Source: Caldora sp965222765 (GTDB lineage: Bacteria > Cyanobacteriota > Cyanobacteriia > Cyanobacteriales > Coleofasciculaceae). From it: DNA of 64,000 nucleotides. Within the stretch, counting starts at the first letter, position 1. Each line of letters begins with the position of its first letter. The stretch is from positions 124,001 to 188,000 of the forward strand of contig CBDCVG010000059.1 in the NCBI GenBank assembly GCA_965222765.1, written 5' to 3'. The notes beneath the pieces were generated by a model. It saw only the letters and a program-made list of their open reading frames with translations. It searched no databases and was not told the DNA's origin. Below are positions 7,825-16,499 of the stretch, piece by piece. A program made the position numbers and the translations under genes.

Positions 7825-8853
7825 ATGAAGAAGTTTGTTAATGATCCCAAACAATTTGTTCCCGAAATGTTGAAGGGAATTTTGCTAGCTAATCCTGGTA
7901 AGGTCAAATACGTAGGTGACTACAACCTGATCATGCGCGCTGATGCTCCCAATGATAATAAAGTCTCGATCATTCAGGGCTCCGGCTCCGGTCATGAACC
8001 GGCTCATGTGATGATTGTGGGCAAGGGGATGCTTGACGGTGCTTGTCCTGGTGATGTCTTTGCTGCTCCTCCGATTGATTATGTGATTGAGTCGTCGAAA
8101 CTACTCAACTCAGCCAAAGGTGTGCTGCATATTGTTAACAACTATACTGGCGATCGCGCTGCTTTTCGTGATGCTGCCGAAGAATTGGAAGATGAAGGGA
8201 TTACCGTAAAAACTATTTTTGTGGATGATGATGTTGCTGTTAAAGACAGCCTCTACACTGTAGGTCGCCGTGGCGTGGCTGGCAACTTTTTTGTGATCAA
8301 AGCGGTTGGCGCAGCAGCAGAAAAAGGTGCTTCGTTAGATGAGTTGGTAGCTCTGGGTAATCGAGTTAATGATGTCATCCGCTCGATGGGGATGGCTTTG
8401 AGCGGCTGCACACCTCCAGCTAAAGGTGCTCCCATTTTCACCCTAGCCGAGGATGAAATCGAGATGGGTGTGGGTATTCACGGTGAACCAGGCAGGGCGC
8501 GTCAAAAACTAGCTAGCGCTAATGAAATGGTCGATCAGATGTTGGAAGCAATTCTAACCGATTCCAAGCCGATATCAGAAACTGAAACAGCTGCTCCCAT
8601 CTTTAATAGTGGGGATGAAGTGGCTCTGATGATCAATGGTTTGGGTGGTACGCCAATTTCTGAGCTGTATTTGTTGTATGGTTATGCTCACGAACAATTG
8701 GAAGCGAAGGGCATCAAAGTGTGGCGCAGCTACGTGGGGGAATACTGCACTTCGTTGGAAATGGCGGGGATGTCAATTACCTTATGCAAGGTGAATGATG
8801 AGTTGAAAGAGTTATTACTAGCACCAGCAGAGATTCCCATTCGAGTTTTTTAG
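7825..8853 (+). CDS. dhaK: Dihydroxyacetone kinase, substrate-binding subunit DhaK
   Basis: A 342-residue protein. The substrate-binding motif GSGSGHEPAH is at residues 52-61, and the histidine that forms the covalent hemiaminal with the keto-sugar is in GVGIHGEPG (His219). Both are intact, so the subunit should be active. It should pair with the DhaL encoded 1.5 kb upstream. AAAGGA precedes the ATG. The palindrome pair downstream may end the transcript. Substrates other than dihydroxyacetone (for example erythrulose) are possible and not decidable here. Confidence 0.93.
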   Translation: MKKFVNDPKQFVPEMLKGILLANPGKVKYVGDYNLIMRADAPNDNKVSIIQGSGSGHEPAHVMIVGKGMLDGACPGDVFAAPPIDYVIESSKLLNSAKGVLHIVNNYTGDRAAFRDAAEELEDEGITVKTIFVDDDVAVKDSLYTVGRRGVAGNFFVIKAVGAAAEKGASLDELVALGNRVNDVIRSMGMALSGCTPPAKGAPIFTLAEDEIEMGVGIHGEPGRARQKLASANEMVDQMLEAILTDSKPISETETAAPIFNSGDEVALMINGLGGTPISELYLLYGYAHEQLEAKGIKVWRSYVGEYCTSLEMAGMSITLCKVNDELKELLLAPAEIPIRVF

Positions 8854-8864
8854 AGACAACAACC

Positions 8865-8931
8865 AAGAAACCGGGTTTCTTTGAGTTTTCTTTGCTTGTT
8901 AACCAAAATTATTGCAGAAACCCGGTTTCTG
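8865..8931. repeat. Two GAAACCsGGTTTC palindromes
   Basis: AAGAAACCGGGTTTCTT (8865-8881) and CAGAAACCCGGTTTCTG (8915-8931) are near-perfect short palindromes between the convergent dhaK and vapC-like genes. A similar palindrome (AAGAAACCTGGTTTCT) is near 53437. They may act as bidirectional transcription ends, but belong to a dispersed repeat type. Confidence 0.6.
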
Positions 8932-8954
8932 AACTGTCCCAAGTTAGAAAAAAC

Positions 8955-9359
8955 TTATCCTGCCACCCAATTTTCTAAACTCAACCCTTCAACTCTCAAC
9001 AAATCGCGATCGTTAGAAACCACTGTTAAATTTTTAACAATAGCCGTTGCCGCAATTAAAATATCTTCTGTTTGAATTGGCAAACCCTTTAATCTGAGTT
9101 GCGCATGAATTTCGGCTGCTTTTTCTAAAATTTCCAAATCATCTAATAAAATAATTTGATTATTCAGACAAAAATATTCAAATCTTTCTCTTTGTTTCGG
9201 GGAGTTAACGGCTAAAAATCCTCTTCTAATTTCAAAATAAGTAATACAACTAATAAAAGTTATCTTTTTTTGGGATTTAAGGTTTTCAACCTTTTCATTG
9301 ATTTGACGATTATTTTTAAGTAATAAAGAAACAATATTGGTATCTAATAAGTAACTCAT
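8955..9359 (-). CDS. vapC: VapC-like PIN domain toxin
   Basis: A PIN domain ribonuclease of 134 residues. The first acidic residue is in LLDTNIVSLLL, the Glu in ITYFEIRRGF, and the later acidic residues in IQTEDILIAATA and VVSNDRDLLRV. This is the usual four-acid Mg site. The open frame extends upstream, but the start at 9359 gives the canonical MSYLLDTN N-terminus and lies four bases after the antitoxin stop codon, as expected for a translationally coupled pair. The target RNA is unknown. Confidence 0.88.
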   Translation of the reverse strand: MSYLLDTNIVSLLLKNNRQINEKVENLKSQKKITFISCITYFEIRRGFLAVNSPKQRERFEYFCLNNQIILLDDLEILEKAAEIHAQLRLKGLPIQTEDILIAATAIVKNLTVVSNDRDLLRVEGLSLENWVAG

Positions 9360-9363
9360 ATTT

Positions 9364-9660
9364 TTATTTGCGTTTAATCGCATCATCGAAAATTGCCATT
9401 TGTTCAGGAGTAAAACTTGCACCAATTTGTGACAATAATTTTATTGACATTATCCCACTACAACGTTCTTTTAAATCGCTTTCTGATATTGTTTGAAATT
9501 CTTCAATAGATAAATTTTTCTGAAACACTTGGGCTAAATGGTCAACCATCTCTGTATAATCAAGATCCTCTTTAAATAACGGTCGTTCTTCCATCAAAAT
9601 AGCAACCACTTGCTCAATTCTCTGAATTATTGATTGTTGGGTAACATCATTGGATAACAT
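9364..9660 (-). CDS. Putative antitoxin partner of the PIN toxin
   Basis: A 98-residue acidic, helical protein (MLSNDVTQQSIIQRIEQVVA...). I do not recognise a known antitoxin DNA-binding fold in it. The role is inferred from position: it ends four bases before the PIN toxin start. The start at 9660 is chosen because GGAGG lies at 9668-9672 in the right place; the open frame extends 36 codons further but without such a site. It could be a divergent antitoxin or only a neighbouring gene. Confidence 0.65.
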   Translation of the reverse strand: MLSNDVTQQSIIQRIEQVVAILMEERPLFKEDLDYTEMVDHLAQVFQKNLSIEEFQTISESDLKERCSGIMSIKLLSQIGASFTPEQMAIFDDAIKRK

Positions 9661-9831
9661 ATTGACAACCTCCGAATAAATAATGAGGGATAAAGCTGAC
9701 GGTTCGATCGATTGCAGTACTTCTTTAATCTTAACATATTTAACTAGATGAGATAATCGCGGTTTCAATTGACAGTCAAGAACTCATTTTTAACAACATA
9801 TATCCCTTGGTAATTTCCAGAACACACCTGT

Positions 9832-10242
9832 ATGAAAATTTCTAATCAAGAACTGGATTTATTAAAAGATAAAGCCCAACAAGCTTTAACAAAAGCCTAT
9901 GCTCCCTATTCCAAGTTTCGAGTGGGAGCAGCGATATTAACTGATGAAGGTAATATATTTACTGGTTGTAATATTGAAAATTCTTCATATTGTCTAACAA
10001 TTTGTGCTGAACGAGCAGCAGTTGCTTCGGCTCTCGCCAATGAAGGTGGTGAAATAATGAAGATCCGGGCAATCGTCATTGTTACTGAGCCGGAAAAACC
10101 CTGTGCTCCTTGTGGTGCTTGTAGACAAGTTTTATCTGAGTTTGGCTTGGAAGCAATTGTTTTTTTTCAGGGACAAGATAACAAAATCAAAGAACTAACA
10201 GTAGGAGAACTTCTACCAGAAGCATTTGAATTCACTATTTAG
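9832..10242 (+). CDS. cdd: Cytidine deaminase
   Basis: A 136-residue protein, standard for the homotetrameric zinc cytidine deaminase. The motifs are AYAPYSKFRVGAA, GCNIENSSY, the catalytic CAERAA (His replaced by Cys, as usual in this class) and PCAPCGACRQVLSEF, whose cysteines bind zinc. It converts cytidine and deoxycytidine to uridine forms in pyrimidine salvage. The gene stands alone, divergent from the toxin-antitoxin pair. Confidence 0.95.
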   Translation: MKISNQELDLLKDKAQQALTKAYAPYSKFRVGAAILTDEGNIFTGCNIENSSYCLTICAERAAVASALANEGGEIMKIRAIVIVTEPEKPCAPCGACRQVLSEFGLEAIVFFQGQDNKIKELTVGELLPEAFEFTI

Positions 10243-10316
10243 ATATACTTAATCAATGGACAATGGACAATAGAAGCTCATTTTCCTTGCACCGTCGTGG
10301 GAAATTCTCATTCCAC

Positions 10317-10880
10317 CTACCGCCTAACACCTTTTAACTTCACATTTATCAGTACGGCATTAGTCATATCAGCATGACTCAAGTTAGCATTAGTGAGATC
10401 AGTTGAGATGAGATAAGCATTACTCAAATCAGCATTAGTGAGATCAGCCTGCCTTAAATTCGTACCAGTCAAATCAGCATTTGCTAGTTTAGCTAAACTC
10501 AGTCCTGCACCTACTAAATTAGCTCCAGAGAGATTGGCACCAATTAAGGCAGCAACAGTAAGATTGGAACCCTTGAGGTTTGCACCAGTTAGGTTAGCGT
10601 AAATTAAGCTAGCACCGGCTAAGTTTGCATTGGTGAGTTCAGCACGTCTTAAATCAGCATGAGTGAGGTTGGCACCAGAGAGATTTGCTTCTCTCAAGTC
10701 GGTATTACTCAAGAGTGCATCTGATAATTCAGCTCCACTGAGATCACATCCGACACAGACTCCTGTTCGCCGTAATTGCTCCAAGTGGACTGGATTCAGA
10801 GCTTGAGCAGTTTTTGGCAGGCTCAAGGAGGTTAGGAAAATAGCAAGAGTCAGTAAAAACTGGTGTTTAACAAACTTCAT
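10317..10880 (-). CDS. Secreted pentapeptide repeat protein
   Basis: The chosen start (10880) follows a good Shine-Dalgarno sequence (AAGGGGAG) and gives a signal peptide (KHQFLLTLAIFLTSLSLP, cleavage near AQA). The mature part has an N-terminal CVGCDLSG segment, then about 25 A(D/N)Lxx pentapeptides (LREANLSGANL, LTNADLSNAYL). These form a right-handed quadrilateral beta-helix. Function of exported cyanobacterial pentapeptide proteins is unknown. The CVGC cysteine pair near the mature N-terminus recurs in this type of protein. Confidence 0.88.
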   Translation of the reverse strand: MKFVKHQFLLTLAIFLTSLSLPKTAQALNPVHLEQLRRTGVCVGCDLSGAELSDALLSNTDLREANLSGANLTHADLRRAELTNANLAGASLIYANLTGANLKGSNLTVAALIGANLSGANLVGAGLSLAKLANADLTGTNLRQADLTNADLSNAYLISTDLTNANLSHADMTNAVLINVKLKGVRR

Positions 10881-10946
10881 CAAAATACTCCCCTTGAACC
10901 TATTACCATCAAGCACTAGATCAAAATACTCTACAGATTAATTGTG

Positions 10947-11336
10947 ATGGACATTCTCGAAATTCTCAAGCAAGACTATCAACGGTTTCCTGCTGATCAA
11001 ACTTACAGTATCTATGCCAAGGATGTTTTGTTTAAAGATCCCCTCAATCAATTCTGTGGAATCGAACGCTACCAGCAAATGATTGCCTTTATCAATACCT
11101 GGTTTAAAGCTCCTAAACTCGAACTTCACAATATTGAACGCTCCGGGGACACTATTGAAACCAAATGGACACTAAATTGGACAACACCATTACCTTGGCA
11201 GCCTCGGATTGCCATTCCTGGTTGGAGTGAACTCAAGCTTAATGATGAGGAGCTGATTGTTTCCCACATTGATTATTGGGACTGTTCACCCTTTGATGTG
11301 CTGAAGCAACACTTTTTTCCAGCACAAACAAGATAG
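10947..11336 (+). CDS. DUF2358 family protein
   Basis: A 129-residue protein starting MDILEILKQDYQRFPADQTY, with DVLFKDPLNQFCGIERYQ, a WTLNWTTPLPW segment and ISHIDYWD-like C-terminal part. This matches DUF2358, a small cone-shaped (SnoaL/NTF2-like) family of cyanobacteria and plastids with unknown function. A GTG just before the ATG is an alternative start. It is divergent from the pentapeptide gene and convergent with the next one. Confidence 0.85.
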   Translation: MDILEILKQDYQRFPADQTYSIYAKDVLFKDPLNQFCGIERYQQMIAFINTWFKAPKLELHNIERSGDTIETKWTLNWTTPLPWQPRIAIPGWSELKLNDEELIVSHIDYWDCSPFDVLKQHFFPAQTR

Positions 11337-11339
11337 GTA

Positions 11340-12122
11340 TTAGACAAACGACATTTTCGGTAGAATTGGATTTAGTGGATGCCTCATATCCTTAGCGAAG
11401 CCAAGGAGCCCCTGTGCGCGGTGTTCGTAAAGCAATTTCCCCTGTGAATCGAACAAAAAGGTTCCCCCTCGCTGTGTAAGATAAGCTGCATTTGGCACAT
11501 AGGTATTCCAGTGACTTAAAACCTCTGTCATATTCCGCAATCGCAGGGTTGCCAGTTCAAAGGGTCGCTGAAAACCTTTGCCACCTGCTAGCTTGAAGAA
11601 TGAGCCTTTGATAGGAGGAAGTAGTACAGTTCGCACAATCTCCTCATCATCGAACAACTGGGGAGCCTGACGATCGCCCCAATAGCCCCGAAATACTTCA
11701 GCTAGAGTACCAGGACTACCAATACCTGCACACATCAGCAACAGGTTCAAGTAAGCATTGAGAGTTGTTGAGAATCCTGATACCTTGAGCGATAGTCCTG
11801 AATACAAATCAAGTTGGTGGTGCAGCTGTGCAGTGGGAGAAACAAACAGGCAATCGCCAGAAAATCCTGTGTAGCCGCAGAATTGCTTACCAGAAGAGCG
11901 ATCACCGATACCAACAGCTCGTATGACTATCCCCTCATCCTGCAACTGTTTTGTCTCTCGTTGAAGCCACCAGGCATATTCAAGACTATCGAAATCTCCT
12001 AATTGGGGCAAGACAAGTAGCAGTAGGCGAGTCGCTGACTCACAACCCTTCAAAAGCGGCATGATAGCTCCATCACTTACCCGCTGGCACTGAGTCTGAT
12101 TGAAAATTGCGTAAGGATTCAT
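11340..12122 (-). CDS. Peroxiredoxin-like (AhpC/TSA family) protein
   Basis: A 260-residue protein of the cyanobacterial AhpC/TSA-like family: a thioredoxin-fold core (LLLLVLPQLGDFDSLEYAWW, then GIVIRAVGIGDRSSGKQFC) and a C-terminal segment ending GTFLFDSQGKLLYEHRAQGL. The usual peroxidatic TxxC motif is not seen where expected; a CGYTG segment (near residue 83) holds the likeliest redox cysteine. Peroxidase activity is therefore uncertain. It is convergent with the DUF2358 gene, with only 3 bases between them. Confidence 0.75.
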   Translation of the reverse strand: MNPYAIFNQTQCQRVSDGAIMPLLKGCESATRLLLLVLPQLGDFDSLEYAWWLQRETKQLQDEGIVIRAVGIGDRSSGKQFCGYTGFSGDCLFVSPTAQLHHQLDLYSGLSLKVSGFSTTLNAYLNLLLMCAGIGSPGTLAEVFRGYWGDRQAPQLFDDEEIVRTVLLPPIKGSFFKLAGGKGFQRPFELATLRLRNMTEVLSHWNTYVPNAAYLTQRGGTFLFDSQGKLLYEHRAQGLLGFAKDMRHPLNPILPKMSFV

Positions 12123-12148
12123 GGGCTCTGGAGTTTAGACTATCAGTA

Positions 12149-13192
12149 TCATACGCAACTTGATGTAGTTAGGTTAGACATTGCTGGAACTCCATAGTAG
12201 GAATAATACCAATCGATAAAACGAGGAATTCCTTCTTCAATGGGGGTGCTTGGTTTAAAACCGACATCTCTTGTCAATTCTTCAATATCAGCATAGGTTT
12301 CGAGTAGGTCTCCTAGTTGAAGAGGAAGCAAATTTTTCTTTGCTTTCATACCCAGGCAATCCTCTAAAACATCAATGAAGTGCAGTAATTCTACTGGTTG
12401 ATTATTACCAATATTGTAAAGTTTGTAAGGGGCAAGAGTTTCCCAATTAACTTGCTGGTTCAAAGAGTTACTATTCTTTTGTGGCGGTCGCTCTAGAACC
12501 TTAATTACTCCATCAATAACATCATCAATGTAGGTAAAATCTCGGCGCATTTTTCCATAGTTATAGACATCGATGGATTGCCCTTCTAGAATAGCTTGAG
12601 TGAACCGAAACATTGCCATATCTGGACGTCCCCAAGGACCGTAAACACTGAAAAAGCGTAGACCGGTAGTGGATATACTATACAAATGACTATAGGCATG
12701 TGCCATTAGTTCATTCGCTTTTTTGGTCGCTCCGTATAAACTGACAGGGTAATCTACCTTATCTTTAGTCGAAAAGAAAATGTTTTTATTGGCTCCATAC
12801 ACTGAACTTGATGAAGCATAAACTAAGTGACTAACCCTCTCCTGCCGACAGCCTTCTAGAATATTCATGAACCCAACTAGGTTGCTATCTACATAAGCAT
12901 GAGGATTTTCTAGAGAGTAATGTACTCCTGGTTGACCTGCTAAATTAATTACTTGTTCTGGCTGGTAGTAGGCAAATAATTCAGCTACAATCAAGCGATC
13001 AACTATATCTAGCTTGTGAAAATGGAAATTGGCGTAATTTTGCAACTGAGCCAAGCGGTTTTTTTTTAAACTGACATCATAGTAACTATTTAGGTTATCG
13101 ATACCAATAACAGTTTTTCCTTGACTCAGTAGTTCCAGACAAAGGTGAAAGCCAATAAAACCCGCTGCACCAGTAACTAAAGTATTGTTCAT
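12149..13192 (-). CDS. NAD-dependent epimerase, UDP-glucuronate 4-epimerase type
   Basis: A 347-residue extended SDR enzyme. The NAD-binding GAAGFIGFHLC motif is at residues 8-18, followed by NLAGQPGVHYSLENP, the Ser-rich YASSSSVYG and the catalytic YGATKKANE (Tyr-x3-Lys). The C-terminal RRDFTYIDDVIDGV segment binds the sugar nucleotide. The sequence is closest to CapI/GAE-type enzymes that make UDP-galacturonate from UDP-glucuronate. It is last in a minus-strand run with a glycosyltransferase and a UDP-glucose dehydrogenase relative, so it probably serves extracellular polysaccharide synthesis. Confidence 0.88.
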   Translation of the reverse strand: MNNTLVTGAAGFIGFHLCLELLSQGKTVIGIDNLNSYYDVSLKKNRLAQLQNYANFHFHKLDIVDRLIVAELFAYYQPEQVINLAGQPGVHYSLENPHAYVDSNLVGFMNILEGCRQERVSHLVYASSSSVYGANKNIFFSTKDKVDYPVSLYGATKKANELMAHAYSHLYSISTTGLRFFSVYGPWGRPDMAMFRFTQAILEGQSIDVYNYGKMRRDFTYIDDVIDGVIKVLERPPQKNSNSLNQQVNWETLAPYKLYNIGNNQPVELLHFIDVLEDCLGMKAKKNLLPLQLGDLLETYADIEELTRDVGFKPSTPIEEGIPRFIDWYYSYYGVPAMSNLTTSSCV

Positions 13193-13329
13193 CTTAGCAA
13201 GTCCTTTGATTTGTTGTTACAATTACGAATTAGTATCACTTAGCAGTTATCATTTACACCTCTTGAAAATTGATAAGACTTTTACCATTTTTCCCTTCCT
13301 TATCGCCAATTGATGTTTTTTTAAACAAC

Positions 13330-14316
13330 CTAAATAGGATTGTAATAGCAGTGAGTGAAGTAACGGTTTAGTTGCCGTTCTGCTGACAAGAGCATTTGCT
13401 CCAGCCAAGGGTTGCATTGCCCAAGAGAGAGATTGTGAAGGAGAGGTTGAAGGAATACTTGATGGCGTCGTTTTCCTAAACTTTTATACAACTGTGTAAT
13501 GTATCCTTGGTCTTGTTTGAGGTTCCATTTAGCTGTGAAATGTTCCAAACTAGAAACTTCCCAAGCATCACTCCATCGAACCATAAAATAGGGAATATCT
13601 GACAACTCAAAGGGAGGTCCTGATACATAGGTAACAACAGCAGTTGGCTCAAAGTAAATAGTTCCCCCAAATTGAGCTACGCTCAGACAAAAATCGATAT
13701 CTTCCCGTGTACTCAGCAATCCTTCATCAAGGGAACCAGTTTTATCGAAGATGGAAGTGCGGACTAACATACAGTGGAAGTGTGCCAACTTAGATTGCTG
13801 CTGTTTGAGTTGCGTTTGAACTTCAGCAATGGGGGAGTTGAGGAAATGGAGCTTTTCATGCAACTTGCGCTTAATTTTGTCTCCCTTAACTTGCAAATAA
13901 ATCCAGGCTTCACCACCGGCTAAATGTATCGTTTCCTGCAAGTTATTACAAATGCAGGTAAGGGGAGAGACAACTGTTGCTTCTGTCTGTTGTGCACATC
14001 GCATCAATTTTTCTAACCAACCGGGAGCAACATCAATATCGTTATCAATGAAGACAACATACTCAGTTTCAACTTGGTGCAAGCCGAGGTTTCTTGCCTG
14101 ATTGGAACAGAGATAGTAATCAGTTCTAATTAACTCAAATCCTTTTTCCTGGGCTTGTACTTCCAAGTAGTGTTTAATGTGCGGTGGGGAGCCACCATCT
14201 ACATAAATGAGAGAGAATGGGTAGCTTGTGTGCTCATAAATGCTTTCTAGGGATTGGCGAGTATAGCTAAAACGCTCATGAGGTGAGACAACAATGGTAA
14301 CTTGTGGTTTAGTCAT
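13330..14316 (-). CDS. Family 2 glycosyltransferase
   Basis: A 328-residue GT-A enzyme. The N-terminus (PQVTIVVSPHERFSYTRQSL) opens the nucleotide-binding fold. CSNQARNLGL and YVVFIDNDIDVAPGWLEKL hold the metal-binding DxD region. STREDIDFCLSVAQFGGTIY contains the ED of the catalytic base. The donor and acceptor are unknown. It lies between sugar-nucleotide genes, so UDP-uronate use in exopolysaccharide is plausible. No membrane segments are seen. Confidence 0.9.
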   Translation of the reverse strand: MTKPQVTIVVSPHERFSYTRQSLESIYEHTSYPFSLIYVDGGSPPHIKHYLEVQAQEKGFELIRTDYYLCSNQARNLGLHQVETEYVVFIDNDIDVAPGWLEKLMRCAQQTEATVVSPLTCICNNLQETIHLAGGEAWIYLQVKGDKIKRKLHEKLHFLNSPIAEVQTQLKQQQSKLAHFHCMLVRTSIFDKTGSLDEGLLSTREDIDFCLSVAQFGGTIYFEPTAVVTYVSGPPFELSDIPYFMVRWSDAWEVSSLEHFTAKWNLKQDQGYITQLYKSLGKRRHQVFLQPLLHNLSLGQCNPWLEQMLLSAERQLNRYFTHCYYNPI

Positions 14317-14486
14317 AATTATTAGTGCTTTTACTCTTCATTATTGACATTGTTTTTTAACTACGTATTTAAGTTTAAATTCAACTCTCATTTGATATTA
14401 AGCAAGCCCTAAATAATGTTGTTATAACACAAAATAATAGCATTAAAATTTAGGAGGCAGATACAACATAAAAAATAGCAAAAGTA

Positions 14487-16010
14487 TTAAAGAGTAGAGA
14501 ATGGAAGCAAATCAAACGACATTTGATAGTTGTTGCTACCTCCGCTTCTCCCACTACTCCTGTTTACTTTCCAATGACTTGATTTATCTCGGGAATGCAT
14601 TTTAAGTGAATAGCTGGGAACAATGCGCTGTAAAAGTTTTGCTAGTAAGGTACTTGCGGCGGTGGGTGGACCAGTGGTGATGTAATAGAAGCCAGCTTCA
14701 GTTAGAATTTCTGGGTCGAGGAAATTGCGACCATCAACTAATACAGGCGTCTTCATCAGTTTGGCGAGTTTGGCATAGTCCAGGTTGTAAAATTGTAGCC
14801 AGTCCGTTACTAATACCAAAGCATCACAATTGTGAGCAAGTTGTTCTGGTTCAGTCACGATTGTGACATTGACTGGCATAGGATCCTTACTAGCGTAAGC
14901 AACAATCGGATCATAAGCTTTGATTTTGGCATCAAACTGACTGAGTTGCTCAATCAGCTCCAAGATCGAAGTGTCACACATATTATCAGTGTATGGATTG
15001 AAAGTTAGACCCAGTAAACCAATGTTTTTGTCCTTTAGGGTTTCGAGGGCTTGCTGAAGTTTTTCCACAACCACCAGGCATTGGTGTTGGTTCTTACCAA
15101 CCGTAGCTTGTAGGAGTTGGGCATCATAGCCATAGTCATCAGCTATATTAATCAGAGCAGAGAGATCTTTGGGAAAATAAGAACCACCCCAACCCATACC
15201 AGCTTGTAAAAGTTTGTTGCCAATCCAGGAATCAAGTCCAATGCCTTTGGCAACATGGTTAACGTTAGCACCAACGCGATCGCAAATATTGGCTACTTCA
15301 TTGATAAAGCTGATTTTGGTTGCTAGGGAAGCATTAGCTGCATAGTGAATCACCTCTGCTGAATTCAGGTCGGTGATAAGCACATTTACTGGAGGTAAGG
15401 TAGGATCCGCAGCAATTTGCCGCTCAATGATTGGAGCATACAGTTCTTGCATAATCGTGATTGCTTGCTTACTGTTGCTACCTAGAATAATTCGCTCTGG
15501 ATTGAAGGTATCGTAGACTGCTAAGCCTTCCCGCAAAAATTCCGGATTGCTGACGATATCAAACTCGGTATTAACTTCCTCTTGATGCTCTGCCAACTTA
15601 TCTAAGATCAATTGGTGTACCCAATCTCCTGAACCAATAGGCACAGTAGATTTATTCACAATCACTTTATATCCGCTATTGAGGTGAGCTCCAATCCCAC
15701 AAGCAACAGCCTGAATGTACCGAGTGTCACTTTCTCCCTTGGGTAAGGGTGGAGTATCCACCGCAATAAATATTACTTGACCATGATTTATACCAGCTTG
15801 AAAGTCTTTTGTGAACTCAAGTTTTCCAGACTGCATTGTCGATTGCATAATTGCTGAGAGTCCTGGTTCATAAATAGGAGATTTTCCAGACTGCATCAAA
15901 GCAATTTTGACTTCATTGTTATCTACACAGATAACGTGGTGTCCAATATATGCTAAGCAAGCACCGGTTACTAGACCAACATATCCAGTACCTATAACAC
16001 AAACACGCAT
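14487..16010 (-). CDS. UDP-glucose 6-dehydrogenase family protein lacking the catalytic cysteine
   Basis: About 507 residues. The N-terminal NAD motif VCVIGTGYVGLVTGAC, SNPEFLREGLA, and the lysine of ATKISFINE are normal for UDP-glucose dehydrogenase. However, the motif that should read GGSCFPKD reads GWGGSYFPKD: the catalytic Cys codon is TAT (15177-15179). The late substrate motif (usually TFKPNTDDxRD) is degenerate too, TFNPYTDNMCD. A roughly 40-residue C-terminal tail follows the normal end. The start at 16010 is preceded by GGAG; the frame is open 18 codons further. Oxidation of UDP-glucose to UDP-glucuronate may therefore be lost or changed. Confidence 0.85.
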   Translation of the reverse strand: MRVCVIGTGYVGLVTGACLAYIGHHVICVDNNEVKIALMQSGKSPIYEPGLSAIMQSTMQSGKLEFTKDFQAGINHGQVIFIAVDTPPLPKGESDTRYIQAVACGIGAHLNSGYKVIVNKSTVPIGSGDWVHQLILDKLAEHQEEVNTEFDIVSNPEFLREGLAVYDTFNPERIILGSNSKQAITIMQELYAPIIERQIAADPTLPPVNVLITDLNSAEVIHYAANASLATKISFINEVANICDRVGANVNHVAKGIGLDSWIGNKLLQAGMGWGGSYFPKDLSALINIADDYGYDAQLLQATVGKNQHQCLVVVEKLQQALETLKDKNIGLLGLTFNPYTDNMCDTSILELIEQLSQFDAKIKAYDPIVAYASKDPMPVNVTIVTEPEQLAHNCDALVLVTDWLQFYNLDYAKLAKLMKTPVLVDGRNFLDPEILTEAGFYYITTGPPTAASTLLAKLLQRIVPSYSLKMHSRDKSSHWKVNRSSGRSGGSNNYQMSFDLLPFSTL

Positions 16011-16499
16011 AGAAATAATTCTCCAGCAATTAATAAAAATTAATAATTCATTCACTATGAGCAATTGCCCACAGTAGATTAATGAAAATATTCCTACCCT
16101 TGCTTACTTTACTTAGCCTGTTTTCTTGACCTATTTTTATACAAGGGCTCGGAAAGAATTGAACTGAGCCGACTTGCAAATATCGGGAACAGTACTTTGT
16201 GTTTCCATCTGTAGAATCGCAAGTCGCCATGAACTGTTCATGAAGCTTTTATGAGAAAAGTTTCATGATAAGGGTCGCAGCAAATTTTGATCTCCCTTTA
16301 GAAAGAGTGTTTAGAGGGACTAGTACCGTTGCGCGGAATTAAGAATTAAGAATTAAAAATGCTTATAGAGTAAGGTCACTAAATTCGTGATATCTAGTAA
16401 TAGGGGTTTTTGATAAAATAACAGCTTAAAACCTTGGTCTGCATTTTAGACCAAATTAATCAATTATCAATTATCCATTATCAATTATCCATTGATAAG
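16011..16499. other. Intergenic region with three dispersed repeats
   Basis: No gene is seen. Repeats found elsewhere in the window are: CTTTTATGAGAAAAgTTTCATG at 16245-16267 (again near 58380); GTACCGTTGCGCGGAATTAAG plus AATGCTTATAGAGTAAG at 16323-16373 (again at 44455 and 45438); and an AATTATC heptamer stretch beginning GACCAAATTAATC at 16449 (again at 35570). The last abuts the stop codon of the next minus-strand gene. Confidence 0.6.
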
